This document shows positions 49,295-59,237 of a DNA stretch of 64,000 nucleotides, piece after piece. Origin of the DNA: Paenibacillus hunanensis (GTDB lineage Bacteria; Bacillota; Bacilli; Paenibacillales; Paenibacillaceae); assembly GCF_014645615.1 (NCBI RefSeq), contig NZ_BMMB01000004.1:310001-374000 (forward strand), written 5' to 3'. Position numbers and translations under genes: made by a program. The first letter of the stretch is position 1. Every line of letters begins with the position of its first letter. Below the pieces are notes generated by a model, which ran no database searches, had not been told where the DNA came from, and saw only the letters and a program-made list of their open reading frames with translations.

Positions 49295-50098
49295 ATGAGC
49301 GAGCAAATCAAAGTAATTGTAGCAGGGGCTGGCGGACGTATGGGCCGTGAGGTCGTCAAGCTCGTACTTGGCGATGAACAGCTAGAACTAGCAGCAGCGA
49401 TTGGTCGCTCGGATGCTGGACGGGATGCAGGCGAGCTAGTGGGCATGAAGAATGCAGGTGTTGCGCTTGTGCCAAGTTTGGAGGAAGCGCTCACGTCAGT
49501 CAAAGCCGATGTGCTGGTTGATTTTACAACACCAGAATTTGCCTATGAGCATGCCCGTCTGGCTATTCAGCACGGGGTGCGTCCAGTAATGGGAACGACA
49601 GGATATACACCGGAACAGATTGATGAGCTTGATCGTCTATGCAAGGATGCAGGCATCGGTGGCTTGATCGCACCGAACTTCTCGATTGGTGTAATTCTGA
49701 TGATGCGCTTTGCTGCTCAGGCTGCCAAGCACTTCCCGCATCTGGAGATTATCGAAACGCACGGTGATCACAAGCTGGATGCCCCTTCTGGTACAGCAGT
49801 GAAAACGGCTGAAATGGTGCGCGAGGTTCGTGAATCATTTAAACAGGGTAATCCGAATGAAAAAGAAACGATTGCTGGCTCGCGTGGTGGCGAATTTGAT
49901 GGCTTCCGCATTCACAGTGTTCGTTTACCTGGCGTATTTGCTCAGCAGGAGGTTATTTTCGGTGCCTTTGGACAATCGCTCAAAATTCGCCACGATTCGT
50001 ATGAGCGTGCAGGCTACATGCCTGGCGTGAAGATCGGTGTACAAAAGGTGATGGAGTACACGGGTATGGTATACGGCTTCGAGCGTTTTGTAGATTAA
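49295..50098 (+). CDS. dapB: 4-hydroxy-tetrahydrodipicolinate reductase
   Basis: The 267-residue enzyme reduces hydroxy-tetrahydrodipicolinate with NAD(P)H in lysine and diaminopimelate synthesis. The nucleotide-binding loop GAGGRMGRE is at residues 11–19. The catalytic motif ETHGDHKLDAPSGTA (about 153–167) has the conserved His and Lys, and the C-terminal substrate domain follows (GSRGGEFDGFRIHSVRLPG). The site GTAAAGGAG lies in the end of ypjD. Confidence 0.96.
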   Translation: MSEQIKVIVAGAGGRMGREVVKLVLGDEQLELAAAIGRSDAGRDAGELVGMKNAGVALVPSLEEALTSVKADVLVDFTTPEFAYEHARLAIQHGVRPVMGTTGYTPEQIDELDRLCKDAGIGGLIAPNFSIGVILMMRFAAQAAKHFPHLEIIETHGDHKLDAPSGTAVKTAEMVREVRESFKQGNPNEKETIAGSRGGEFDGFRIHSVRLPGVFAQQEVIFGAFGQSLKIRHDSYERAGYMPGVKIGVQKVMEYTGMVYGFERFVD

Positions 50099-50147
50099 TA
50101 TTGGATAGGTGTAAACAATACAGACTATATGATTAGGGGAGATTGCC

Positions 50148-50576
50148 ATGTTCCAGATAGCTTTTGTCGCGCACGACCGCAAAAAAGATGAAATGGTTAA
50201 TTTTGTGACTGCCTATGAGCATGTATTTCACGGTCATAAGCTATATTCGACCGGAACGACCGGACAACGTATTATGGCGCAAACAAAGCTGGATATTCAT
50301 CGTTTTATGTCTGGTCCGCTCGGTGGTGACCAGCAGATCGGTGCACTTGTCGCGCAAAATGAGCTGGATTTAATCATTTTCCTGCGTGATCCGCTGATGG
50401 CACAGCCACATGAACCGGATATTACTGCATTGCTGCGTATTTGCGATGTGCAGGGGATTCCGGTTGCGACGAATATTGCGACCGCGGAGATTCTCGTTAA
50501 AGCACTGGATCGTGGTGATTTTGCCTGGCGTGAGCTTGCACATAAGTACAAGCCAGCTGGAGAGGAATTGAAATGA
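50148..50576 (+). CDS. mgsA: methylglyoxal synthase
   Basis: The 142-residue enzyme converts dihydroxyacetone phosphate to methylglyoxal, a bypass of glycolysis under phosphate limitation. It shows [14 protein letters not shown] with the early His and Asp, [19 protein letters not shown] and the catalytic Asp in FLRDPL. The last codons overlap bshB1 by 4 nt. Confidence 0.95.
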   Translation: MFQIAFVAHDRKKDEMVNFVTAYEHVFHGHKLYSTGTTGQRIMAQTKLDIHRFMSGPLGGDQQIGALVAQNELDLIIFLRDPLMAQPHEPDITALLRICDVQGIPVATNIATAEILVKALDRGDFAWRELAHKYKPAGEELK

Positions 50577-51271
50577 ACGAGAAGCTAGATATCCTCGTCT
50601 TCGGTGCTCATGCCGATGATGCGGAGATTGGTATGGCGGGAACAATTATCAAACACACCACTGCCGGCCTTCGGGTCGGCATCTGTGATCTAACCTATGC
50701 AGAAATGTCGTCAAATGGCACGGTTGAGCTGCGTAAGCAAGAAGCTGCCGCTGCTGCCGATGTGCTCGGTCTGTCCTACCGTAGTAATCTCGGGTTACCT
50801 GATCGCGGTCTGGAGCGCAATCCCGAACAGCTGGCAGTGATTACTGCCGAAATTCGCCGCTGTGCGCCACGAATTGTATTTGCGCCTTACTGGGAAGATC
50901 GTCATCCTGACCATACGTGGTGTAGCCGACTGGTCGAAGAAGCCGTATTCAATGCGAAGCTTCGTCGCTACATGCCAGAGCTGCCACCTGTACAGGTAGA
51001 GCAGATCTATTACTATTTTATCAACGACACCGCGCCTGCAAGTGTGCTTGTCGATGTCACTGCTCAATACGAGCGCAAGGTCGATGCCTTATCCTGCTAC
51101 GCCTCCCAATTCGGTCTGGCACCTGGCAATGACGCTGTTGCTACGCCCTTAACGCAGGGCTACGTCGACCGTGTTCGTTACCGCGATGCTATCGCCGGTC
51201 AACGCAGCCTGATTCCTTACGCCGAAGGCTTTGTCATCAAAACGCCTTTTGTAGCGGATATGCTGTTATAG
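50573..51271 (+). CDS. bshB1: bacillithiol biosynthesis deacetylase BshB1
   Basis: The 232-residue enzyme removes the acetyl group from GlcNAc-malate, the second step of bacillithiol synthesis. The LmbE/PIG-L zinc motif AHADDAEIG (residues 12–20) and the later HPDH (near residue 112) are present. The pair with mgsA and bshA is the standard Bacillus arrangement. Confidence 0.95.
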   Translation: MNEKLDILVFGAHADDAEIGMAGTIIKHTTAGLRVGICDLTYAEMSSNGTVELRKQEAAAAADVLGLSYRSNLGLPDRGLERNPEQLAVITAEIRRCAPRIVFAPYWEDRHPDHTWCSRLVEEAVFNAKLRRYMPELPPVQVEQIYYYFINDTAPASVLVDVTAQYERKVDALSCYASQFGLAPGNDAVATPLTQGYVDRVRYRDAIAGQRSLIPYAEGFVIKTPFVADMLL

Positions 51272-51514
51272 GAACGGATAAGCGGCCCCTGCATCCAAAT
51301 GCATGATATAAAAAGGCATAGCGGTACCGAGCTAAACAGAGCACACCAGGATACACAGCTTTACTTACTTCGCTTACTATGTACTCCACACTGATCAAGT
51401 ATGCGATTATGCTCTACATCAGAATGGTCTAATCACACATAGATGAATTATGAATCGCGACAACGTTGAAAAGAATATACCTCATATTTTAAAACTGGAA
51501 GGGAGATTGCCCTT

Positions 51515-52675
51515 ATGGACACGATGCTTAAAATAGGCATCACTTGTTATCCTTCACTTGGCGGATCGGGCGTCGTGGCTACCGAACTTGGCAAGCTGCT
51601 TGCTGAAAAAGGGCATGAAGTTCACTTTATTTCGCATAGCGTACCTTTTCGCCTGGGAACTTTTCATAAAAATATTTTTTACCACGAAGTTGAAGTCAAT
51701 GACTATTATGTCTTCAAATATCCGCCCTACGACCTGACCCTTGCGAATAAAATGGCGCAGGTTGCCAAAATGCAGCAGCTGGACGTTCTGCATGTACACT
51801 ACGCAGTGCCACATGCCGTTTGCGCATTTTTAGCGAAGCAGATGGTCGGTGAGCATCTGAAAGTAGTTACCACATTGCATGGTACCGATATTACTGTGCT
51901 CGCTCAGGACGAATCGCTCAAGGATCTGATTCGATTGGCGATCAATGAAAGCGATGCGGTTACCGCTGTATCACGCGATCTGATTCGTGAGACACGCGAG
52001 CTGCTTGATATTACACGCGATATTGATCTAACGTATAATTTTGTAGACAAACGGGTTTATTATCCGCGCGAGATTCAGCAGCTTTGCGATGATTTTGGCT
52101 TTGGCGATGATCGGATCATTATGCATATTTCCAACTTCCGTCCGGTTAAGCGCGTAGGTGATGTGGTGGAAGCCTTTGCTCGCATTAATAGCGAAGTGCC
52201 ATCCCGCCTTGTACTGGTCGGAGAAGGCCCGGATTTGCCGAAAATCCAGTGGCGCATTCAAGAGCTAGGCTTGACGGAGCGCGTACATTTCCTGGGCAAG
52301 CAGGATGATATTCCGCAGGTGATCTCGATGGCAGATATCTTGATGCTTCCATCGGAAAAGGAAAGCTTCGGTCTGGTTGCGCTGGAAGCGATGGCGTGCG
52401 GAGTACCTACGATTGGCTCGCGTGCTGGAGGGATTCCAGAGCTGATCGTGCACGGGGAAACCGGCTATCTATCATCGATTGGCGATACCGAGGATATGGC
52501 GCAGCATGCGATTCAGCTGCTGACCAATCCAGCGCTGATGGAGCAAATGCGTCAAAATTGTATCACTCGTGCAACAGAGCAATTTAGCAATGATGCGATG
52601 ATGGAAAAGTACGAACAAATTTACTATCGTGTGCTGGGACGGCAAATGCCAACACCCTCCACGGTTCGGGGTTGA
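51515..52675 (+). CDS. bshA: N-acetyl-alpha-D-glucosaminyl L-malate synthase BshA
   Basis: The 386-residue GT4 glycosyltransferase joins UDP-GlcNAc to L-malate, the first step of bacillithiol synthesis. Its acceptor side shows [18 protein letters not shown] and its donor site [18 protein letters not shown]. The 243-bp gap before it has no recognised feature except a GGAAGGGAG site. The stop overlaps the next start (TTGA). Confidence 0.95.
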   Translation: MDTMLKIGITCYPSLGGSGVVATELGKLLAEKGHEVHFISHSVPFRLGTFHKNIFYHEVEVNDYYVFKYPPYDLTLANKMAQVAKMQQLDVLHVHYAVPHAVCAFLAKQMVGEHLKVVTTLHGTDITVLAQDESLKDLIRLAINESDAVTAVSRDLIRETRELLDITRDIDLTYNFVDKRVYYPREIQQLCDDFGFGDDRIIMHISNFRPVKRVGDVVEAFARINSEVPSRLVLVGEGPDLPKIQWRIQELGLTERVHFLGKQDDIPQVISMADILMLPSEKESFGLVALEAMACGVPTIGSRAGGIPELIVHGETGYLSSIGDTEDMAQHAIQLLTNPALMEQMRQNCITRATEQFSNDAMMEKYEQIYYRVLGRQMPTPSTVRG

Positions 52676-54015
52676 TCAATGATATGATGCAATGGAATTG
52701 GGTGGACGCGCACACGGCGGAACGGGGAATGTCCCTGCTCCGCCGTCTCGCTGACCACGGATATGAAGGTTATTTTGTCGGTGGCTGTGTCCGCGATGAG
52801 CTGATGGGTAGACCGATTAATGATATGGATATCGCGACCAATGCAACGCCAGAGCAGGTACTGGAGCTATTCGAGCATACTGTACCTACGGGTATTGCAC
52901 ACGGTACGATTACCGTTATTGTAGATGGTGAGCATTTTGAAATAACGACCTATCGAACGGAAGGGCAATATGTGGATCATCGTCGCCCGGAGCAGGTTGA
53001 GTTTGTTAGCGATCTGTATGAAGATTTGCGCCGCCGTGATTTTACGATGAATGCGATTGCGCGTGGACTGGATGGCGAGTACGTAGATCCATTTCATGGA
53101 CGTGAGGATTTGCAAAAGGGCATCATTCGCTGTGTCGGTGTACCGGGTGAGCGTTTTGATGAGGATGCGCTACGGATGGTGCGTGGTCTGCGCTTTGCAT
53201 CTGTGTTTGATTTTGAGCTGGAGCCCGAGACATGGGCAGCGCTGCTGGAGCGACGCGAGCTGATTCGTTATATTGCGACGGAACGTATCCGCGTCGAAAT
53301 GGAGAAAATGATCGCTGGATCACATCCGGTCAAAGGGATTCGTTTGCTCCAGCAGAGCGGTCTGGTCGGCTACATGAAGGTTAACGTACCCTGTCCTGCG
53401 GCAAGGCCAGAGCTGCTGGAACGCCTGGAGGTTGTAGCAGGCGAACCGTGGTTACTGCGCTGGACGCTGATCATGCTAGCGCTTGGCTGTAATGATGAAC
53501 AAGCAAGGCAGGCGTTGAAGCAATGGACATTTTCTAATGCGGCAGTAGATCTTGTTGTACGGTTATTGCGTCTGCATCAGCAGCTGTTGACTGTCGATAT
53601 GCCAACCGCTCAGGATACGAATGACAAGCATGACGTTGTTGCTAGTCAAGAGAAAAGTAACCCTGCACGTCTCACGCTTATCGCTGGTGTGCTGCACTAT
53701 GGGCAGGATACGGCAGAACTGTGGCAACAGCTATACACCGCTTTGCCTGAGCAGGATCATACGCCGACACTGCGTATACTATATGAGCAGGCTCCAGCAT
53801 GGATAGAAAGTATGCAGGCATACAGTCTGGCTGATCTATGTGTGAATGGTCAGGATGTACTGTCTGCACTGGATACACGCGGTGGCCCGTGGCTCGGTAA
53901 GCTTATGCAACAGATACTGCTAGCCGTAGCGAGTGGTAAGCTGGACAATGAACGCAATACCGTACTGGATTATGCGCGCACGCATGCAGAGACAGGAGGG
54001 AAGGCCAATGCGTGA
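52672..54015 (+). CDS. cca: CCA tRNA nucleotidyltransferase
   Basis: The 447-residue enzyme adds or repairs the 3' CCA of tRNA. The head domain has GGCVRDELMG and INDMDIATNA (catalytic Asp pair), RRDFTMNAIA and the neck motif EDALRMVRGLRFAS. The C-terminal half is less conserved. The start TTG 52672 overlaps the bshA stop, and ATG 52684 or 52687 is also possible. The tRNA-like genes of the prophage lack encoded CCA and would need this enzyme if functional. Confidence 0.95.
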   Translation: MINDMMQWNWVDAHTAERGMSLLRRLADHGYEGYFVGGCVRDELMGRPINDMDIATNATPEQVLELFEHTVPTGIAHGTITVIVDGEHFEITTYRTEGQYVDHRRPEQVEFVSDLYEDLRRRDFTMNAIARGLDGEYVDPFHGREDLQKGIIRCVGVPGERFDEDALRMVRGLRFASVFDFELEPETWAALLERRELIRYIATERIRVEMEKMIAGSHPVKGIRLLQQSGLVGYMKVNVPCPAARPELLERLEVVAGEPWLLRWTLIMLALGCNDEQARQALKQWTFSNAAVDLVVRLLRLHQQLLTVDMPTAQDTNDKHDVVASQEKSNPARLTLIAGVLHYGQDTAELWQQLYTALPEQDHTPTLRILYEQAPAWIESMQAYSLADLCVNGQDVLSALDTRGGPWLGKLMQQILLAVASGKLDNERNTVLDYARTHAETGGKANA

Positions 54016-54979
54016 TGAACAATTGCTGGAGCTATTAACCGAGCGACCAGGCGAGTACATTTCCGGTGAGGAAATTAGCCGCCGTCTGTCTGTAAGTCGT
54101 ACCGCTGTCTGGAAGGGCATCAATCGGCTAAAGGAGCAGGGCTATGAGTTCGATTCCGTTACGCGTCGTGGCTATCGTATCGTGCGCTTACCTGATCGGT
54201 TTGACGAGGTTTCGTTACGGTTGCAGCTGGGGAAGCTTACCTCCTGGGGACAGCCACTGCATCTGCTGGATACTATTGGTTCGACACAGGATCTAGCTCG
54301 TGAGCTGGCCGAGAAGGGTGCGCCTGAAGGAACACTGGTCATTGCCGAGCAGCAAACGGCTGGACGTGGTCGTCAGGGTCGAGTGTTCCATTCGCCTGCT
54401 GGACGCGGTGTGTGGATGACACTTGTGCTTCGTCCACAGCAACCGCTACAGTATACTTCCCAGCTCACATTGCTTGCCGCTGTAGCCATTTGCCGTGCAC
54501 TGCGGGATGTGAGTGGTCTGGATATCGGTATCAAGTGGCCCAACGATCTGCTGATCGGCAATCGCAAGGTATGTGGTATTCTGGTTGAATCTGCGGCTGA
54601 GGATGGTCATGTGCGTTATGCACTGGGTGGATTCGGGATTGATGTGAATGTGGCGCTGGAGGATTTGCCGGAGGAGGTCCGTCCGCTCGCGACCTCGCTG
54701 CGTATTGAGCGCGGAGAACCGGTCGATCGTACAGCCGTAGTAGCGGCGATACTGAGTGAGCTGGAGACACTATATCATCTATACAATCGCGAAGGCTTTG
54801 CTCCAATTGCGGCGCTCTGGGAAGCTTCGGCGCTGGCGATTGGAAAAGTAGTCACGGTCAAAACGCTACAGCATACGATGACCGGTATTGCTCGGGGACT
54901 GGGAGAAAACGGTGAATTGCTGTTAGAGCAACCAGACGGCAGTATCACTCCTGTATATTCGGGTGAAGTCGGCTTCTAA
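54008..54979 (+). CDS. birA: bifunctional biotin ligase / biotin operon repressor
   Basis: The 323-residue product has an N-terminal winged HTH (about residues 1–60, EISRRLSVSRTAVWKGINRL). The ligase core shows GRGRQGRVFHSPAG and IKWPNDLLI, and a C-terminal SH3-like domain follows. It biotinylates carboxylases and represses biotin genes. The ATG 54008 has GGAGGGAAGG upstream. An extended start at 53933 overlaps cca and is rejected. Confidence 0.95.
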   Translation: MRDEQLLELLTERPGEYISGEEISRRLSVSRTAVWKGINRLKEQGYEFDSVTRRGYRIVRLPDRFDEVSLRLQLGKLTSWGQPLHLLDTIGSTQDLARELAEKGAPEGTLVIAEQQTAGRGRQGRVFHSPAGRGVWMTLVLRPQQPLQYTSQLTLLAAVAICRALRDVSGLDIGIKWPNDLLIGNRKVCGILVESAAEDGHVRYALGGFGIDVNVALEDLPEEVRPLATSLRIERGEPVDRTAVVAAILSELETLYHLYNREGFAPIAALWEASALAIGKVVTVKTLQHTMTGIARGLGENGELLLEQPDGSITPVYSGEVGF

Positions 54980-55762
54980 GTATAAGTCATGGTATAGCTG
55001 TCTAAGCATAAACATATTACTTAGGTCGTGTTAAGATGACTAATCGTTAACAGTAAAGGGCTGCTGTGTAAGTGGAGAGATTTTATTAGACCGCCACGAG
55101 CATAGTAGCTTTTTGCGTATTTTGTTTATGTTTTTAGAAGAATTCGGGCATGATTCTAACCAATAGACCATACAAATATTCTACAATTCCGGGCGATTAA
55201 ATCGGATATATATACCATTCGTAAATAGCTATATTTTTTATGGCAAAATGAGTGTAATTGCTAGCGTACTCTGTTATACTATGCAGGAAGACGGTATCGG
55301 CATGGCCGAGCCGTACTTTATCATGTTATATTGGTGTGAGCTGGCAGGCAAGCACCGTTAGACGCAATGCTCTACTGCGCCTGGCAGATGACGGAACAGA
55401 CCACAATTGTGGCTGGCATCAGTAATCTGACCGCAAATGGCACTAGCCCCGATACAGCATACATGCAGCGAAGAGAACGGTATCTTATAGAGCCGGATCA
55501 TCGATAGCTGCTATGGATGAGTAGAGGTAGAAGGAAAGGTCTGTGACTTTTCTGGCTGAACGGTAGGCATCATCCAATTATGCTGGACAGGCTGGAGTGT
55601 GAACTCCATACATCTGGCAAACCTGCTGTATCCCATTATGATTCGTATCCACAACAAGATACGCTGAAGAAGCGAGGTGTTGGCACCATTCAATTCTGCT
55701 CTGAGCCGTTACGGGACCGAGACAGGAGAGATGATCGCAAAGTGACTCTTTTTTGGACTCAG
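54980..55762. other. long untranslated stretch upstream of panB
   Basis: More than 780 bp without a credible gene. From about 55300 the sequence is rich in short inverted repeats (for example CGATAGC/GCTAT near 55505, GGTG-TTG-GCACC near 55677), and it ends at the terminator at 55763–55799. I do not recognise a T-box, c-di-AMP or other known riboswitch. It is a candidate long leader or sRNA. Confidence 0.45.
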
Positions 55763-55799
55763 GACCTTTTTCGTACGAGACGAAAAGGTTTTTTATTTT
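55763..55799 (+). terminator. intrinsic terminator just upstream of panB
   Basis: ACCTTTTTCGT pairs with ACGAAAAGGT around a 5-nt loop, followed by TTTTTTATTTT. It stands 40 bp before the panB start and could act as an attenuator or end the upstream transcript. Confidence 0.85.
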
Positions 55800-55839
55800 G
55801 TCCAAAAACAATATTGAATACAAAGGAGCTTGATGTCAC

Positions 55840-56712
55840 ATGGCAGCCAAAACGCCGCTGAATATTGTCAAAATGAAAAAAATGAAATCCGAGCGCAATC
55901 CGCTCACGATGGTAACCGCATACGATTATCCAACCGCTCGCCTTGCTGAAGAGGCTGGGATAGATATGCTGTTGATTGGAGATTCGCTTGGCAATGTTGT
56001 GCTGGGCTATGATTCTACCATTCCGGTTACGGTTGATGATATTGTGTATCATTCCCGTGCTGTGGCACGCGGTGCCCAATCGACCTTTATTGTAGCGGAT
56101 TTGCCTTTTATGACCTATCACGGAAGTATAGACGAGACACTGCGCACCGTTAAGCGCATTATGCAGGAAGGCCATGCCCATGCAGTAAAGCTGGAGGGCG
56201 GCGCTGAAATTGCCGACACCGTTGCTGCGATTACCCGTGCAGGTGTACCTGTACTGGCGCATATCGGTCTGACCCCACAATCGGTGCATCAGATTGGTGG
56301 CTATCGTATTCAGGGCAAAGATGAGCAGGATGCACAGCGTCTGCTGGACGATGCGAAGGCATTGGAAGCGGCTGGCGCATTTGGCGTCGTGCTGGAGCTG
56401 GTGACTGAGGACACCGCTGCACGCATTACGGGCGAGCTATCCATTCCAACGATCGGCATCGGTGCAGGTCGCGGCTGCGACGGTCAGGTACTCGTATTCC
56501 ATGATGTGGTTCAATATACCGATAATTATCGTGAAAAACGATTTGTAAAAACATACGCCGACATTGGTGCAACGATTCGGACGGCGTTAGAGCAATATGT
56601 GAATGAAGTGAAGACACGCGCATTTCCAGCGGAGCAGCATGTGTTTAATCCGGATGAAAAAGCACTGGATTCGCTGTATGGACAACAACGGAAGGTGGAG
56701 AATTTATCGTGA
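55840..56712 (+). CDS. panB: 3-methyl-2-oxobutanoate hydroxymethyltransferase
   Basis: The 290-residue TIM-barrel enzyme makes ketopantoate from 2-oxoisovalerate and methylene-THF, the first step of pantothenate synthesis. It shows MVTAYDYPTARLAEEAGIDM, the metal-binding GDSLGNVVLGY, VKLEGG, and IGIGAGRGCDGQVLVFHD. The ribosome binding site is AAGGAG. It overlaps panC by 4 nt. Confidence 0.96.
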   Translation: MAAKTPLNIVKMKKMKSERNPLTMVTAYDYPTARLAEEAGIDMLLIGDSLGNVVLGYDSTIPVTVDDIVYHSRAVARGAQSTFIVADLPFMTYHGSIDETLRTVKRIMQEGHAHAVKLEGGAEIADTVAAITRAGVPVLAHIGLTPQSVHQIGGYRIQGKDEQDAQRLLDDAKALEAAGAFGVVLELVTEDTAARITGELSIPTIGIGAGRGCDGQVLVFHDVVQYTDNYREKRFVKTYADIGATIRTALEQYVNEVKTRAFPAEQHVFNPDEKALDSLYGQQRKVENLS

Positions 56713-57623
56713 AGGTCGTACGTAGCATTGCTGAAGTCAGACAGCAGGTCAAACAGCTTCGCCAGCAACGTAGTCAAGGTGGAGGGGATGCGGTTGTAGG
56801 TCTGGTGCCAACGATGGGCTTTTTACATGATGGTCATGCAAGTCTGATGCGCCGTGCTAAGCAAACGAGTGATATTGTCGTGATCAGTATTTTTGTGAAC
56901 CCGATTCAATTTGGGCCTAATGAAGATTTTGAACGCTATCCGCGTGATGAACAGCGCGATCTGGCGCTGGCAGAGCGTGAAGGTGTAGATGTCGTATTCA
57001 TGCCAACGGTAGAGGATATGTATCCTGCTCCAACCAAGACGCATGTGACAGTAGCAGAGCTGACCGATACATTATGTGGCGCTTCACGTCCAGGTCACTT
57101 TGACGGTGTGTCAACTGTCGTAACCAAGCTGTTCAATATCGTAAAGCCTGATGAAGCCTTTTTCGGAGCGAAGGATGCACAGCAGGTGGCAGTTATCAAG
57201 CAAATGGTCATCGACCTGAATATGGATATTAACGTTGTAGCTTGTCCGATTGTCCGCGAAGTAGACGGATTGGCACTAAGCTCGCGTAATGTATACCTTT
57301 CAGCAGAGGAACGTGAGCAAGCACTTGTACTATCTCGTTCACTGGAAATGATCAAGCAGCGTGTAATCGAGCAACCGGAGCTCACTGCTGGTGACATTCG
57401 CAGCATGCTACGCAGCGAGATCGGTACTTCATCGATTGCTATTATTGATTATGCCGAAATTATGACCTTCCCGCAGCTTGAAGCGATGGAAGATCGTGCG
57501 GTTGTGCGTGATGTAGCAGGGGAAGTGATTGTGGCACTGGCTGTGAAATTTGGCAAAACACGTCTGATCGATAATGCGATCTTCTCGCCATCCACATTGC
57601 CTCAAACAGTGGTACACGCCTGA
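56709..57623 (+). CDS. panC: pantothenate synthetase
   Basis: The 304-residue enzyme joins pantoate and beta-alanine with ATP. It shows PTMGFLHDGHASLM (HIGH-like motif in GHAS), FVNPIQFGPNEDFERYPR, CGASRPGHFDGVSTVV and the LSSRNVYLS signature. The start is GTG 56709 with GGAAGGTGG upstream. It is part of the panBC unit. Confidence 0.96.
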   Translation: MKVVRSIAEVRQQVKQLRQQRSQGGGDAVVGLVPTMGFLHDGHASLMRRAKQTSDIVVISIFVNPIQFGPNEDFERYPRDEQRDLALAEREGVDVVFMPTVEDMYPAPTKTHVTVAELTDTLCGASRPGHFDGVSTVVTKLFNIVKPDEAFFGAKDAQQVAVIKQMVIDLNMDINVVACPIVREVDGLALSSRNVYLSAEEREQALVLSRSLEMIKQRVIEQPELTAGDIRSMLRSEIGTSSIAIIDYAEIMTFPQLEAMEDRAVVRDVAGEVIVALAVKFGKTRLIDNAIFSPSTLPQTVVHA

Positions 57624-57690
57624 GTGTAATCGATATACAGCATCAATATGCTGGCAGTGATCCATCTTCATAAGCTCGTCTTATCGATGA

Positions 57691-57734
57691 ATTCACCCCT
57701 ATACGCAATGGTATAGCTGAGTGTATGGGTGAAT
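57691..57734. other. long hairpin between panC and panD
   Basis: ATTCACCC with the following CTATAC pairs with GTGTAT and GGGTGAAT (57721–57734). There is no T run, so it may be a processing or regulatory hairpin rather than a terminator. Confidence 0.5.
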
Positions 57735-57812
57735 ATACAGGATAACAGATGAGTCATAAACGAACAAAAAGTACAACGAATAGATACTATATTGAGAAAG
57801 GGGTTGCCCTGC

Positions 57813-58196
57813 ATGTTTAGAACGATGATGAAATCGAAAATTCACCGCGCGACGGTAACCGAAGCTAACCTGAACTACGTAGGCAGCATTACCATCGACG
57901 AGGATCTGATGGACGCCGCAGACCTACTGGAAAATGAAAAGGTTCAGATCGTCAATAACAACAATGGCGCTCGTCTGGAAACGTATGTGATTACAGGTCC
58001 ACGCGGTAGCGGTGTAATTTGCCTGAATGGAGCGGCGGCTCGCCTTGTACAGCCTGGCGATAATGTGATCATTATTTCTTACGCAGTGCTCGATAATGCG
58101 GAAGCGAAGGAGCATCGTCCAACAGTTGTATTTGTAGACGATGCGAACAAAGCCGTTATGGAAGCACACAAGGAAGTTCACGCAACGATTGTGTAA
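57813..58196 (+). CDS. panD: aspartate 1-decarboxylase proenzyme
   Basis: The 127-residue proenzyme makes beta-alanine from aspartate. It cleaves itself at the Gly-Ser bond of YVGSITID (Ser25 becomes the pyruvoyl group). Conserved [16 protein letters not shown] and [20 protein letters not shown] are present. The ATG 57813 behind GAAAGGGG is preferred to the in-frame start at 57792. Confidence 0.96.
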   Translation: MFRTMMKSKIHRATVTEANLNYVGSITIDEDLMDAADLLENEKVQIVNNNNGARLETYVITGPRGSGVICLNGAAARLVQPGDNVIIISYAVLDNAEAKEHRPTVVFVDDANKAVMEAHKEVHATIV

Positions 58197-58226
58197 AGTA
58201 AACAAAATAATTTAGTTTATATTAGT

Positions 58227-58284
58227 AAAAGAGCATAAATAACATGTTAATAGATGTTCATAACATATCATTTATGCTCTTTAT
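58227..58284. terminator. bidirectional terminator
   Basis: AAAAGAGCATAAAT and ATTTATGCTCTTT form a long stem whose loop contains a second small inverted repeat. It ends panD on the plus strand and the transporter genes on the minus strand. Confidence 0.8.
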
Positions 58285-58292
58285 AATTTATT

Positions 58293-59237
58293 TTAATGTG
58301 TGTACTTGCTTTGTCTTTTAAATAGTAAGAATGATCCAGCAATTAATAAAAGACAGAATAATAATAGTATAAATAATGATTGTGTAACAGGAATAGGTAC
58401 TGGCACGATTAGTTCAAATTTTCCTTTGAATGAAAAGATAGAATGAGCAACGCTTGCAATCAAATTTTTAAAATCATACTTACCAAGTAATGGAACAAAG
58501 AAGTTGTAAACAAAAATTAGAATAGCTGGGAATAAGGTTGTTTTGAAAATAATCCCAAGTAAAAATCCAATTGCTGTAAATATTATGCATAAGAATAGAG
58601 CATACAGAAGTTGTAAAGGAAGAGAGCCGATAGAAAAAGTATCCACGATAGGAAATGAGTAAACAGGAACTTTTTTGCTCAAATATATACTAGCAACTAG
58701 ACCAGCCAAGCAAGAAATGATTAAAGTTATAACCATAACTACTATTATGCAAATCAAACTTACAATGAATTTAACTGTAAGTATATGTTTAGGAGTTGCA
58801 TGTAGCATTTTTAATTTTAGTGTTTTATATTTGTAATCGTAAGTAGCTACATACAAACCGTATAATCCGAAAATAATTGGACAAAATGCAAATAACAACC
58901 ATTCTAGTGTTGGTGTGATTAGATGAACTCCATCCAAAATATAGATTGTAGAAGATAATTGATCATAGTAGTACCTTACAGAGTTATCAACAAGTGAGCT
59001 ACCGGGAGCTGAACCAGGAAGTTTGAGAAGTGCCTCTACATCAACACCTTGCTCTTTATAAAAAGTATATGACTTTAAATAGTTATTATAAGCATTAATC
59101 GCTTTAGATATAAGTCCATATATATTAACCAATGATAAAAATACGGCTGATACCAAAGTAATCCAGAGAACGTGACTGTAACGTTGATATAGGAATTCTT
59201 TTTTCAAGCTATCCCATATGGTTACGGTAGATTTCAA
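58293..59237 (-). CDS. ABC-2 type transporter permease
   Basis: The 314-residue product has six probable spans (first at about residues 22–40). A large outer loop of about 90 residues lies between the first two, and the layout is that of ABC-2 export permeases. It starts at TTG 59237 behind GGAGATGAT within the ATPase gene, so the two are coupled. AT-rich compared with panD and the chemoreceptor gene. The substrate could be the secreted protein encoded upstream. Confidence 0.85.
   Translation of the reverse strand: MKSTVTIWDSLKKEFLYQRYSHVLWITLVSAVFLSLVNIYGLISKAINAYNNYLKSYTFYKEQGVDVEALLKLPGSAPGSSLVDNSVRYYYDQLSSTIYILDGVHLITPTLEWLLFAFCPIIFGLYGLYVATYDYKYKTLKLKMLHATPKHILTVKFIVSLICIIVVMVITLIISCLAGLVASIYLSKKVPVYSFPIVDTFSIGSLPLQLLYALFLCIIFTAIGFLLGIIFKTTLFPAILIFVYNFFVPLLGKYDFKNLIASVAHSIFSFKGKFELIVPVPIPVTQSLFILLLFCLLLIAGSFLLFKRQSKYTH

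Noticed and set aside
55660..55800. T-box riboswitch upstream of panB
   Set aside because: GGTG-TTG-GCACC loosely recalls the T-box sequence, but the conserved AGGGTGGNACCGCG is absent and no specifier loop could be placed.
55580..55861. 93-codon ORF upstream of and overlapping panB
   Set aside because: It passes through the terminator hairpin and enters panB in another frame, with a composition unlike a protein.
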